Source: an uncultured Alistipes sp. (lineage in GTDB: Bacteria > Bacteroidota > Bacteroidia > Bacteroidales > Rikenellaceae). From it: a DNA stretch of 60,346 nt. Of the stretch, positions 12,808 to 22,060 are shown in pieces. A program made the translations under genes and the position numbers. The notes beneath the pieces are model-generated. The model was not told where the DNA came from and searched no databases. It saw only the letters and a program-made list of their open reading frames with translations. Position 1 is the stretch's first letter; every line of letters begins with the position of its first letter. The stretch is taken from assembly GCA_944320985.1 (NCBI GenBank), contig CALUJN010000051.1:1-60346 (forward strand), written 5' to 3'.

Positions 12808-15045
12808 ATGAACAAAAAGCAACAACACGCGCCGAAGAAAAACAGGCGATCGTCCCGCGAGGAGATCATTCTCCACCTGCTCCGGGATTTCCCCAACACG
12901 CAATACACGCTGAAATACCTCGCCTCGGTCTCGGGAGGCGCCTCGAAGGAGGGACGGCGCGAGACGTTCGAGATCCTCAGCCGCCTCTTCGACGAAGGAA
13001 TCGTCGAGGAGTGTTCGCGGGAGAAGTACCGTCTCTCGCAGCAACACAGGCCCCTTTACGAGGGGGTGGCTTCCATGACCCAGTCGGGAGCGCTCTACGT
13101 CGAGGTCGAGGGGCTCGAAAACGACATCTTCGTCAATCCACGAAATACGGACTACGCCCTGGACGGCGACCGTGTCGAGGTATCCGTCACCCACCGCGGC
13201 CGCGACGGGAAGTTCGAAGGCGAAGTCACGCGCATCATCGAACGCTCCCATAAACCCTATGTCGGTGTAGCCGAGGTCGGGGCGCATCAGATCTTCGTGA
13301 AGGCCGATTCGCGCCGCATGCCCATGGATATCTACCTCTCGCGCCGCACCTATCCCGACGTGCGCGACGGCGAGAAGGTCGTCGTGCGCATCGTCGACTG
13401 GCAACCCGGAAGCAAGAGCCCCGTGGGCGAACTGGTCGAACGGCTCGGCATCGCCGGGAACAACGACACCGAAATGCACGCCATCCTGGCCGAGTATGAA
13501 CTCCCCTACCGTTTCGAGCCCGAAGTCGAGGCTGCCGCCGCAGCCATCGACGGCAGCGTTACGGCCCGCGAGATCGCATGCCGCCGCGACTTCCGCCAGG
13601 TAGTGACCTTCACCGTGGACCCCGCCGATGCCAAGGACTTCGACGATGCCCTCTCGGTGCGCAAGATCAGGGAGGGCGTCTGGGAGATCGGCGTGCACAT
13701 CGCCGACGTCACCCATTACGTCAAACCCCACTCGGTGATCGACGACGAGGCCGTCGAACGCGGCACGTCGGTCTATCTCGTGGACCGCACCGTCCCGATG
13801 CTCCCCGAACGCCTCTCGAACGAACTCTGCTCGCTGCGTCCCAACGAAACGAGCCTCTGTTTCTCGGCCGTCTTCACCCTCAACGAGGATCTCGAGATCC
13901 TCGACGAATGGTTCGGACGTACGGTCATCCACTCCGACCGCCGCTTCCCCTACGCCCAGGCGCAGGAGGTGATCGAGACCGGCCGCGGCGATTTTGCCGA
14001 GGAGATTCTCACGCTCAACCGGCTGGCCCAGGCATTGCGGGCCCGCCGCTTCAAGAACGGAGCCATCTCCTTCGAACGTGAGGAGGTGAAGTTCCGGCTC
14101 GACGACGACGGGAAACCCCTCGGCGTCTACTTCAAGGAGCAGAAGGAGTCGAACCAGATGATCGAGGAGTTCATGTTGCTGGCCAACCGCCGCGTGGCGG
14201 AGTTCTGTGCACACCGCCACAACGAAAAGGGGCGCGCCGTGCCCCGCACGATGGTCTTCCGTGTCCACGACTCGCCGAGCGAGGAGAAACTCGACCGCTT
14301 CCGGCAGTTCATCCTCCGTTTCGGCCACGTGTTCAAGGCCTCGAAGGGACGTGCCGTGGCTCGCGAAATGAACAAGCTCTTCAAGCAGATCAAGGGCTCG
14401 ACCCAGGAGAATGCCGTCACGACGATGGCCGTACGCTCGATGGCCAAGGCCTTCTATACCACCGACAACATCGGACACTACGGACTCGCATTCCCCTACT
14501 ATACCCACTTCACCTCGCCGATCCGCCGCTATCCCGACATGATGGTTCACCGCCTGCTGGCCCACTACCTCGAGGGCGGGAAGTCGGTTGCCAAAGAGCC
14601 CGTCGAGGAGCTCTGTGCACGCGCTTCGGACCGCGAGATCGTCGCCGCCGAAGCCGAACGCGCCTCGATCAAGTACAAGATGGTCGAATTCATGAAGGAG
14701 CACATCGGCGAGGAGTTCGACGGGCACATCTCGGGCCTCACCGAGTGGGGCATCTACGTCGAACTGGACGAAACACACATCGAGGGCATGTCCTTCCTGC
14801 GCGATATTCAGGGAGACTTCTTCCTCTTCGACGAGCAGCAATACGAGATCGTCGGACGATCGACCGGCATCCGGATGACGCTGGGCGATGCCGTGCGCAT
14901 CCGTGTGAAGCGCGCCGATCTCCAAAAGCGGCAGCTCGATTTCGAGCTTCTGCTGCCCGGACTCGCGAACAGACGGAGCGCCTCGTCGGACAACCGCAGC
15001 AAGGGTCCGAAGGTCAGCCGTTCCACCCGTCGCAACGGCAGATAG
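12808..15045 (+). CDS. rnr: Ribonuclease R
   Basis: The 745-residue 3'-5' exoribonuclease has the RNase II/R order. An N-terminal basic tail and winged-helix region (KKNRRSSREE) leads into cold-shock domains. The RNB catalytic core carries DPADAKDFDDALS, whose Asp residues bind Mg, and HYGLAFPYYTHFTSPIRRYPD, given here in part as YTHFTSPIRRYPD. A C-terminal S1 domain (EFDGHISGLTEWGIYVEL) and basic tail follow. It degrades structured RNA. The gene ends a plus-strand series and is followed by a strong terminator. Confidence 0.96.
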   Translation: MNKKQQHAPKKNRRSSREEIILHLLRDFPNTQYTLKYLASVSGGASKEGRRETFEILSRLFDEGIVEECSREKYRLSQQHRPLYEGVASMTQSGALYVEVEGLENDIFVNPRNTDYALDGDRVEVSVTHRGRDGKFEGEVTRIIERSHKPYVGVAEVGAHQIFVKADSRRMPMDIYLSRRTYPDVRDGEKVVVRIVDWQPGSKSPVGELVERLGIAGNNDTEMHAILAEYELPYRFEPEVEAAAAAIDGSVTAREIACRRDFRQVVTFTVDPADAKDFDDALSVRKIREGVWEIGVHIADVTHYVKPHSVIDDEAVERGTSVYLVDRTVPMLPERLSNELCSLRPNETSLCFSAVFTLNEDLEILDEWFGRTVIHSDRRFPYAQAQEVIETGRGDFAEEILTLNRLAQALRARRFKNGAISFEREEVKFRLDDDGKPLGVYFKEQKESNQMIEEFMLLANRRVAEFCAHRHNEKGRAVPRTMVFRVHDSPSEEKLDRFRQFILRFGHVFKASKGRAVAREMNKLFKQIKGSTQENAVTTMAVRSMAKAFYTTDNIGHYGLAFPYYTHFTSPIRRYPDMMVHRLLAHYLEGGKSVAKEPVEELCARASDREIVAAEAERASIKYKMVEFMKEHIGEEFDGHISGLTEWGIYVELDETHIEGMSFLRDIQGDFFLFDEQQYEIVGRSTGIRMTLGDAVRIRVKRADLQKRQLDFELLLPGLANRRSASSDNRSKGPKVSRSTRRNGR

Positions 15046-15073
15046 GGCGATTCCATAATCATGCCGCCAACAC

Positions 15074-15114
15074 CCGAGGCCCGCTGTCAGAGAGACAGCA
15101 GGCCTCGGTATTTT
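15074..15114 (+). terminator. Terminator after rnr
   Basis: The hairpin CCGAGGCC-cg-CTGTC / GACAG-ca-GGCCTCGG followed by TATTTT lies 29 nt past the rnr stop. It faces the terminator of the convergent ATPase operon. Confidence 0.8.
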
Positions 15115-15127
15115 CCGGAAAGAGCAC

Positions 15128-15157
15128 AAAAAAGGGTCTCTCGCGGAGGAGAGACCC
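15128..15157 (-). terminator. Terminator of the V-type ATPase operon
   Basis: On the minus strand, GGGTCTCTC, a 6-nt loop and GAGAGACCC are followed directly by TTTTTT, a textbook intrinsic terminator 24 nt past the last gene. Confidence 0.88.
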
Positions 15158-15180
15158 AAAGCGATCGGAACAACCGCTCG

Positions 15181-15648
15181 TTAGAAGAGGTTCACACCGT
15201 CGAGCGTCGCGATCAGGAAGGTTGCAGCAACCGACAGGATGGCGTACAGCTCCGGGAAAGCGGCCAGAATCAGCGTCTTACCCATCACATCGTGACCATT
15301 GCCGATGGCAGCGATACCGTTGGCGCAAATCTTGGCCTGGTAGATCGACGATGCCAGGTTCACGATACCCACCAGAATACCGGCACCCAGAATGGCGGCG
15401 CCCTGCGTAATCGTAGGATTCGTCAGTCCGCCCTGCACCAGGAAGAAGCAGACGAAACCGTAGAGGCCCTGCGAACCCGGAAGCGCCGAGAGAATCATGT
15501 AGCTACCGAACGCTCCGCTGTTCTTTTTCATGGCGCCGACAGACGCCTGACCCGCAATTGCGGTTCCCACGGACGATGCGATGCCCGCCAGGCCCACCAT
15601 CAACGCTACGCCGACGTAAGCCATTACCAATGCTGTTGTTGTTTCCAT
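15181..15648 (-). CDS. atpK: V-type ATP synthase subunit K (c-ring proteolipid)
   Basis: The 155-residue, very hydrophobic protein has four transmembrane helices, the duplicated-hairpin form of the c-subunit. The ion-carrying carboxylate is Glu133 in FPELYAILS. Ser59 and Gln60 with Tyr63 (LPGSQGLYGF) and Gln104 (SSIYQAK) match the positions that bind Na+ in Enterococcus hirae NtpK (Thr64, Gln65, Tyr68, Gln110, Glu139), with Ser for Thr. This suggests, but does not prove, Na+ coupling. It is the last gene of the operon. Confidence 0.93.
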   Translation of the reverse strand: METTTALVMAYVGVALMVGLAGIASSVGTAIAGQASVGAMKKNSGAFGSYMILSALPGSQGLYGFVCFFLVQGGLTNPTITQGAAILGAGILVGIVNLASSIYQAKICANGIAAIGNGHDVMGKTLILAAFPELYAILSVAATFLIATLDGVNLF

Positions 15649-15679
15649 AATGTTTTGAATTGTTTTTGATTATTGTTGT

Positions 15680-17518
15680 TTATTCGTTTGTCTTGTCCAT
15701 TTTGCGGATCGGGTCGAACGACCGGGTAGCCATCTCGAAGCCGGCATTCTTGAAGAACTCCACGAAGGTCAGACGCATCGGGTGGACGAACGACGAGATG
15801 GTCGACATGAAGAGGTTGATGCCATGTCCGATCAGCAGGATCGGAATCATCACCAGCAGCCGCACCACGATCCCGGCACCTTCCGGCACGAAGCCCTCGG
15901 CCAGCGTATTGAAGACCAGCGCCAGCACGCCGCCCGAGAGTCCGATAGCGAACAGTCGGATGTACGAAAGCACATCGCTCAGCAGTCCCGTAATGTTGTT
16001 GTAGAGATCCCAAAGTCCGGCACCGATGTTGACCAGCGGATTGCGCCGCGGGTTGTTGAGCAGCAGCAACAGCACGCCGCCGAGGCCCAGAGCAACATAG
16101 AAGGTCACCGACTGGGAGGTAAAGCCCGGAATGGCAAACCCTGCCATGGGAAGCGCCACGGCCAGTGCACACGAAACAAGGATGATGAACCAGCCCAACT
16201 GTCCGAAGGCATGCGAGATGCCGAAGCAGCGCGTCGTGGTCCAGATATTGAGCGCCATGCCTAAGAGGATCTGCACCAGGCCGATAACCAGCGAGATGAG
16301 GAAGAACTTGCCCTGGAAGTCAAAGAAGGGAATCGACGGGAAATACTCCGAGAGGCTCAGCCCGAAAAACGAACCGCAAATGCCGCCGAAGACCACCGTG
16401 GAGAGGGCACACAGCGTGGCAAACCACGAAGCACGGCGCATCATGCCCGGCTCACGGAACTTGTGAAGCATGAAGAGGCCCGCCGCCAGCAGAACCAGTC
16501 CATATCCCGCATCGTTCAGGCAGATGCCGAAGAAGAGCATGTAGAACGGCGCGAAGAAGGGTGTGAGGTCCAGCGAGCCGTATTTCGGACGCGCATAGAG
16601 GTCGCCAATCATCTCGAAGATCCGCGCGAAGCGGTTGTTCTTCAACTTGACGGGCGTATCGTCCTCGGGCGTCGGGTCACGCTTGAGCCATACCACATTG
16701 GGGTACGATTCGAGCAGCGCGTCGACTTTCGCCGAAGTCTCCGTCTCGGCCCAGCCCTCCATGATAACCAACGTACCGTCGGCCTCCCGTTGTGCCGTAG
16801 CCTCGACACGCACCCCCTGCAGACGCTCCTTCAGCGTCGTGGCATACTGCGCGAGCAGGGCCTCCGAGGCCGCCACCCGTGCAAACTCCGCATCCAGTGC
16901 CGTCAGTTTCTCCCGTTCCGCAGCCAGGCGGCGTTCCGCCTCGCGGACATCCATCTGCGGGGTCTTCATCTCCTGGGCATCGAGCGACACCTCCTCGTTC
17001 GGGGCTGTCACCACGATGAACCATACCGTAGAGTCGTTGCGTGAAATCTCCGCAAGCGTATACTTCGCCGACCACTCCTCCTGCAGTTTGTCATACGTAC
17101 CGCGCTGTGCGGAGAAGTAGTGCAACACGATCCCCTCCGCAGCGAGGTGCTCCGTACGCTCCACATCAAAAGCGCCCCACGGACGCAGCTCGTCGGCGAG
17201 TTTTTCCAGACGCGCAATCTCCGCACGGATAGCAGCGGCTTCGCGCTGCGCCTCCGCATAGTGCGCATAGGCCTCCTCACCCGTGGCAAAGGGCTCGCCG
17301 CGCAGCGCCGCATGGGCCTCGTCGGCCCGGAAGCCCTTCAGGAACTCCGCAGCCTTCGCACATCCCTCGATGTCGAGCAGCAACTGACGGTCCTCCTCCG
17401 AAGGCTCCCATCCCGTCGTGGTGATATCCACCAGCCCGAGTTCACGCAGCCGCTCGATGAAATCCCCGCTCTGTGCCGCATAGAGCACAAAGTCGTATTT
17501 CGACATTCTGGCTATCAT
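15680..17518 (-). CDS. atpI: V-type ATP synthase subunit I (stator/a subunit)
   Basis: The 612-residue protein has a soluble coiled-coil N-terminal half (about 1-300, rich in Glu, Ala and Arg). The membrane half from about residue 310 has at least seven hydrophobic segments, beginning LTPFFAPFYMLFFGICLNDA. This is the layout of V/A-type subunit I, which carries the half-channels and the peripheral-stalk anchor. Its ATG overlaps the stop of subunit D (ATGA), so translation is coupled. A later Met four residues on (MSKYDFVLY) is an alternative start. Confidence 0.93.
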   Translation of the reverse strand: MIARMSKYDFVLYAAQSGDFIERLRELGLVDITTTGWEPSEEDRQLLLDIEGCAKAAEFLKGFRADEAHAALRGEPFATGEEAYAHYAEAQREAAAIRAEIARLEKLADELRPWGAFDVERTEHLAAEGIVLHYFSAQRGTYDKLQEEWSAKYTLAEISRNDSTVWFIVVTAPNEEVSLDAQEMKTPQMDVREAERRLAAEREKLTALDAEFARVAASEALLAQYATTLKERLQGVRVEATAQREADGTLVIMEGWAETETSAKVDALLESYPNVVWLKRDPTPEDDTPVKLKNNRFARIFEMIGDLYARPKYGSLDLTPFFAPFYMLFFGICLNDAGYGLVLLAAGLFMLHKFREPGMMRRASWFATLCALSTVVFGGICGSFFGLSLSEYFPSIPFFDFQGKFFLISLVIGLVQILLGMALNIWTTTRCFGISHAFGQLGWFIILVSCALAVALPMAGFAIPGFTSQSVTFYVALGLGGVLLLLLNNPRRNPLVNIGAGLWDLYNNITGLLSDVLSYIRLFAIGLSGGVLALVFNTLAEGFVPEGAGIVVRLLVMIPILLIGHGINLFMSTISSFVHPMRLTFVEFFKNAGFEMATRSFDPIRKMDKTNE

Positions 17519-18123
17519 AGCATCGCGCCCTCCCCGGCGTTCTGTTGTTTGGTTTTCACGATCTTCTGGGCCGACTTCGAAAGATTCTCCTCGTCCTCCA
17601 TGAAGCGTTTGATCTTCCGGATGGCATCCTCATAACCCGGGATCTGGACCTTCTCGTAGAGGTTCACCTTCTGCGTGGTCTTGCGACGCGCGAAGTCCAG
17701 CAGCTCCATCCGGCGGTTGTAGACCTCGTACTCGAGGCCCAGACGCGCCAGACGCTTCAGAATCCCGATCCCGTCGGCAAACCAGGCCGGCGAGGAGAAG
17801 AGGTCATAGGCCCGCTCCTCGAAGTGAACATCCGCCAACTCCGGAATGCGGACACCGGCAATCTTCCGCTCAGCAAGATCCACGTCCGCAATGCGGAGCA
17901 GGTCACGGTCGAACTCCCCCCACAGCGATACCATGTAGTCGTACTCCCCCTTCAGGGACTCGAACTGACGTCGGTAATCGCCGGCGGAGTCCTTCGCCTT
18001 CTTTACCTCCGATCGCAGCGCGGACTCCTTGCTTTTGATCGTCGGAAGGGCCTTTTGCCGCATTTTCAGCTGCTTGCCCAGTTCGCCCAGCGAAGTCTTG
18101 TTGTATTGGAACTTGATGGCCAT
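17515..18123 (-). CDS. atpD: V-type ATP synthase subunit D (central stalk)
   Basis: The 202-residue, highly charged and helical protein starts MAIKFQYNKTSLGELGKQLK and is predicted to form the long antiparallel coiled coil of the rotary shaft. Length and position directly after subunit B fit the NtpD/AtpD family. It overlaps the subunit I start by 4 nt. No subunit F, its usual stalk partner, is encoded next to it. Confidence 0.92.
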   Translation of the reverse strand: MAIKFQYNKTSLGELGKQLKMRQKALPTIKSKESALRSEVKKAKDSAGDYRRQFESLKGEYDYMVSLWGEFDRDLLRIADVDLAERKIAGVRIPELADVHFEERAYDLFSSPAWFADGIGILKRLARLGLEYEVYNRRMELLDFARRKTTQKVNLYEKVQIPGYEDAIRKIKRFMEDEENLSKSAQKIVKTKQQNAGEGAML

Positions 18124-18129
18124 CGTGCG

Positions 18130-19452
18130 TTACGCCTCCTTCCAGTATTTCTTGATCAACTCCTCCTTGATGGCGACCTCCTCCTTCGAGAAGTACTTCG
18201 CAAAGAGCGTCCATGCCGTATCGAGCATCTCCGTGATGCCGATGTTGACGTCGATCGCCAGCAGTTTCTCCGAATAGTCGCGGGCAAATTTCAGGGCCCG
18301 TTCGTCGTAGTCCGACAGGTCGAAACCGTTTTCGAGTTTGGTCTTGGCGTTCGCCGCGTCGGCATAGAGGCGCACGCAGGCGTTCATCACCTGCGGGTGG
18401 TCCTCACGCGTCTTCTTGCCGATGACGAGCGGTTTGAGTCGCGACAGCGAACGGAACGGGTCCACGATGACCTTGCCCGTATCGGAGTCGTTGCGCAGGA
18501 ACAACTGTCCCTCGGTGATATAACCCGTATTGTCGGGCACGGCGTGCGTGATGTCGCCGCCCGAAAGCGTCGTCACGGCAATGATCGTGATCGAACCGCC
18601 GTTGGGCAGCTGCACGGCCTTCTCGTAGATCTTCGCCAGATCCGAGTAGAGCGATCCGGGCATCGAGTCCTTCGAGGGGATCTGGTCCATACGGTTCGAG
18701 ACGATGGCCAGCGCGTCGGCGTAGAGCGTCATGTCCGTGAGCAGCACCAGCACCTTCTCGCCCTTGTCCACGGCGAAGTATTCGGCGGCCGTCAGCGCCA
18801 TGTCCGGAACAAGCAGACGCTCCACGGGCGGATTCTCCGTCGTGTTGACGAACGACACGATGCGGTCCAGCGCTCCGGCGTTCTCGAAGACCGACTTGAA
18901 GTAGAGGAAGTCGTCGTTCGTAAGACCCATACCGCCGAGGATGATCTTGTCGGCCTTGGCACGCAGCGCCACGTTGGCCATCACGGCATTGTAGGGCTGG
19001 TCCGGGTCGGCGAAGAAGGGAATCTTCTGTCCCGTCACGATCGTATTGTTCAGGTCGATACCCGCGATACCCGTAGCGATGAGCTCCGAGGGCTGGATAC
19101 GCTTGAAGGGGTTCACCGTCGGGCCGCCGATCTCCCGGGCCTCACCCTCGACGATCTCACCACCCTCCAACGGCTCGCCGTAAGCGTTGAAGAAACGGCC
19201 TGCCAGGGCGTCCGAAACCCGCAGCTTCGGCGGTTCACCGTGGAAAACGACCTCCGAGTCGGTCGAGAGGCCTTCGGTCCCGGCGAAAACCTGAAGCGTC
19301 ACGTTCTCACCCATAATCTTCACCACCTGGGCCAGCTTGCCGCCCACGGTGGCCAGTTCGTCGTTCCCGACGCCCTGCGCCCGCAGCGTCACCGTCGCCT
19401 TGGTGATGTTGTCGATGCGGGTATATATCTTCTGAAATGCGCGTGTTGTCAT
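18130..19452 (-). CDS. atpB: V-type ATP synthase subunit B (non-catalytic nucleotide-binding)
   Basis: The 440-residue subunit has the B-family features: PSELIATGIAGIDLNNT, a degenerate P-loop region (GQKIPFFADPD), ERLLVPDMALTAAEYFAVDKG and YSDLAKIYEKA. It alternates with subunit A in the hexameric head. It lies 6 nt before subunit D and 3 nt after subunit A. It would be expected to bind nucleotide without hydrolysing it because the Walker A Lys/Thr is lost. Confidence 0.95.
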   Translation of the reverse strand: MTTRAFQKIYTRIDNITKATVTLRAQGVGNDELATVGGKLAQVVKIMGENVTLQVFAGTEGLSTDSEVVFHGEPPKLRVSDALAGRFFNAYGEPLEGGEIVEGEAREIGGPTVNPFKRIQPSELIATGIAGIDLNNTIVTGQKIPFFADPDQPYNAVMANVALRAKADKIILGGMGLTNDDFLYFKSVFENAGALDRIVSFVNTTENPPVERLLVPDMALTAAEYFAVDKGEKVLVLLTDMTLYADALAIVSNRMDQIPSKDSMPGSLYSDLAKIYEKAVQLPNGGSITIIAVTTLSGGDITHAVPDNTGYITEGQLFLRNDSDTGKVIVDPFRSLSRLKPLVIGKKTREDHPQVMNACVRLYADAANAKTKLENGFDLSDYDERALKFARDYSEKLLAIDVNIGITEMLDTAWTLFAKYFSKEEVAIKEELIKKYWKEA

Positions 19453-19455
19453 GGT

Positions 19456-21210
19456 TTACTTGTTTTTTTCACTCACATACTCTTCGATCTGTCGCTTGTA
19501 GCTCTCGAACTTCTCCGACTTCCACTCCGAGTAGTTCATCTGCCGGAAGAGGTTGATCAACCCCTTGAAGAACTGCGAACACTCCTCGAAATCCGAGAAC
19601 GAGAAGTTCTGACGGCAGATCCCCAGCACCATTTCGTACATCATCTTCTGTCGCTCGATCGGACAGTTGGCATCGATGTCGTCGAAGGCGTCCTGCTGCA
19701 GGATCACGAAGTCTATCAGCTCCGACTTCCAGAACCGCTCGTGGTACTCCACCGGCACGCCGTCGTCACCCAGAATGTTGATCTGGTCGTTGGCCTCCTT
19801 GCCGCGCTGCACGAGCGTCTTGCCCGCATACACGAGGTCGACCCAATCCTTCTCGATATGCTCGTCGAGGTAGGCGCGGATCTCGGGGTATTCGAGGTAT
19901 TTCGAGTAGGACTCCAGCGGGTCGATGGCCGGGTAGCGCTTCGAATCGGCACGACCCTGCGAAAGGGCATAGAAGCAACGGGCCGCCTTCTTGGTCGACT
20001 CCGTAACGGGCTCCTTGAGGTTACCGCCCGCCGGCGACACCGTACCGAGGAACGTCACCGATCCCGTCTGGCCGTTCGTGAGCTTCACCAGTCCGGCCCG
20101 CGAGTAGAAGTTCGAGATGATCGCCGAAAGGTCCATCGGGAAGGCATCCTGACCCGGAAGCTCCTCCAGACGGTTCGACATCTCGCGCAGCGCCTGCGCC
20201 CAACGCGACGTCGAGTCGGCCATCACCAGCACCTTCAGACCCATCGAGCGGTAGTATTCGCCGATCGTCATACCCGTGTAGACCGAGGCCTCACGAGCCG
20301 CAACGGGCATGTTCGACGTGTTACAGATGATGATCGTACGCTCCATGAGCTTGTGCCCCGTACGCGGGTCGACCAGCTCGGGGAACTCCTTGAAGATCTC
20401 GACCACCTCGTTGGCACGCTCGCCGCACGCCACCATGATGATCACATCGGCATCGGCCTGTTTCGAAATGGCGTGCTGCAGCACCGTCTTGCCCGCACCG
20501 AACGGCCCCGGGATGAAGCCCGTACCGCCTTCGGCCATCGGGTTGAACGTATCGATGGCCCGCACGCCCGTCTCCATGACGCGCGACGGACGCGGCTTCT
20601 CCGTATAGCAGCGGATGGCCTGCTTCACCGGCCACTTCTGGACCATCGTGATCTCGTGGTCCTTGCCTTCGGCGTCGGTCACTACGGCCACCGTATCCTT
20701 GACCTTGTATTTGCCGGCCTTGGCCACGCTCTTGACCGTATAGTTGCCCGTCATCGTGAAGGGAACCATGATCTTGTGGCTGACCCACTGCTCCTTGACC
20801 TCGCCCAGCCACGATGCGGCCGAGACCTTGTCCCCGGCCTTGGCCAGCGGCGTGAAATCCCACTCGGCCTCGAAATCCACCGGATCGGTGATCGATCCGC
20901 GTGCGATGAACAGACCCTCCATCTTCTCGAGGTCGTTCTGCAGACCGTCGTAGTTGCGCGACAAAAGACCCGGCGCCAGCGTCACCTCGAGCATATGACC
21001 CTCGAATTCCACCCGGTCGCCGATCTTCAGCCCGCGCGTGCTGTCAAAAACCTGTACATAGGCCGAGTCGCCTATGACCTTGATGACCTCGGCCATCATC
21101 TTCGTATCTCCCGTCCATACGTGGCAGATCTCGTTCTGGCCCACAGGTCCGTCGGCCTTGACGATCACGATGTTGGAGATGATACCGTTTACACGTCCCG
21201 TTGTTTTCAT
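19456..21210 (-). CDS. atpA: V-type ATP synthase subunit A (catalytic)
   Basis: The 584-residue catalytic subunit shows the A-family insertion region after the N-terminal barrel, Walker A GPFGAGKT (235-242, Lys241), VACGERANEVVE with the catalytic Glu, and VMADSTSRWAQALRE. Length is normal. With subunit B it forms the ATP-hydrolysing or synthesising head of the rotary enzyme. It lies 9 nt after the DUF2764 gene and 3 nt before subunit B. Confidence 0.96.
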   Translation of the reverse strand: MKTTGRVNGIISNIVIVKADGPVGQNEICHVWTGDTKMMAEVIKVIGDSAYVQVFDSTRGLKIGDRVEFEGHMLEVTLAPGLLSRNYDGLQNDLEKMEGLFIARGSITDPVDFEAEWDFTPLAKAGDKVSAASWLGEVKEQWVSHKIMVPFTMTGNYTVKSVAKAGKYKVKDTVAVVTDAEGKDHEITMVQKWPVKQAIRCYTEKPRPSRVMETGVRAIDTFNPMAEGGTGFIPGPFGAGKTVLQHAISKQADADVIIMVACGERANEVVEIFKEFPELVDPRTGHKLMERTIIICNTSNMPVAAREASVYTGMTIGEYYRSMGLKVLVMADSTSRWAQALREMSNRLEELPGQDAFPMDLSAIISNFYSRAGLVKLTNGQTGSVTFLGTVSPAGGNLKEPVTESTKKAARCFYALSQGRADSKRYPAIDPLESYSKYLEYPEIRAYLDEHIEKDWVDLVYAGKTLVQRGKEANDQINILGDDGVPVEYHERFWKSELIDFVILQQDAFDDIDANCPIERQKMMYEMVLGICRQNFSFSDFEECSQFFKGLINLFRQMNYSEWKSEKFESYKRQIEEYVSEKNK

Positions 21211-21219
21211 TGTATCGTT

Positions 21220-22056
21220 TTATTGTTTATTTTCAATGAGTTCACGACCGTCCAGTTCCGACATCAGCCGGTCGAACATCTCCCGGCCCCGGGCGGCGTC
21301 CAGGCGCGTCCAGCGAGCCACGATATTCACCCGGACCAGATAGGAAAGGATGGCATCGATGTCGAAATAGTCGAACGTCGCCAGCTCCGCGGCCTCCGAC
21401 CAGCGGATCAGATCCAGTTTGCGCTCCTTTTCCACGAGGTTTGCCTCATCGTTCATCGCGGCAATGACCGCGTCGATGTACGGCAACTCCCCCCGCAGGC
21501 CGAAGTCGGCCGCCGAACTGCGCTGAAGCTGCTCGACGATATCGCCCTCTCCGACCACCGACTCCTCGACCGCACGTCCTGCAGCACGTGCCGCCACGGC
21601 GGCCGTAACGTTACGCAACGTCCGGTCAAATACCGACCAGGCACGCAGGAAACGGCTCCGCGAGGCTTCGCACAGCGCGTAGTAGGCTCCGAAAAGCTCC
21701 TTCTCGAAGCGTTGCGCAGTATCGACCGTCTCGGCATCCTCTCCCTCCGGATCGCCATAGGCCCTGACGACGCGGGCCAATGCTTCGGGAAGCTGCCGCG
21801 GACTCTTCAACTCCGCCTCCAGCTCCTCACGCGAGAGATTGCCCAGCGAATTGAAGGTCTGACGTCCCCCACGCAGGGCGGCAAGATTCGCACAGTCGTA
21901 ATAACCGTAGAGCAGACGCACCAGACGACCGTCCCGCGCCTCGACCCCTTCGAGAATACCGTCGATAATCTCCCGGGCGTCGAAACCCTTCGTATCGGCA
22001 TCGAGCGTGTACTCCCTGAGCGACGCAACCAGCGTGTAATATTGGTTTGCGAACAT
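21220..22056 (-). CDS. DUF2764 protein of the V-type ATPase operon (subunit C-like position)
   Basis: The 278-residue protein starts MFANQYYTLVASLREYTLDA. A longer upstream reading overlaps subunit E and is not credible. The body is mostly helical with no hydrophobic segment. It occupies the place where subunit C would be expected in a V/A-ATPase operon. From known Bacteroidetes and spirochaete operons this is the DUF2764 family, probably a divergent C-type subunit linking stalk and membrane sector. That role is inferred from context, and I see no catalytic motif. Confidence 0.82.
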   Translation of the reverse strand: MFANQYYTLVASLREYTLDADTKGFDAREIIDGILEGVEARDGRLVRLLYGYYDCANLAALRGGRQTFNSLGNLSREELEAELKSPRQLPEALARVVRAYGDPEGEDAETVDTAQRFEKELFGAYYALCEASRSRFLRAWSVFDRTLRNVTAAVAARAAGRAVEESVVGEGDIVEQLQRSSAADFGLRGELPYIDAVIAAMNDEANLVEKERKLDLIRWSEAAELATFDYFDIDAILSYLVRVNIVARWTRLDAARGREMFDRLMSELDGRELIENKQ

Positions 22057-22060
22057 GCCT

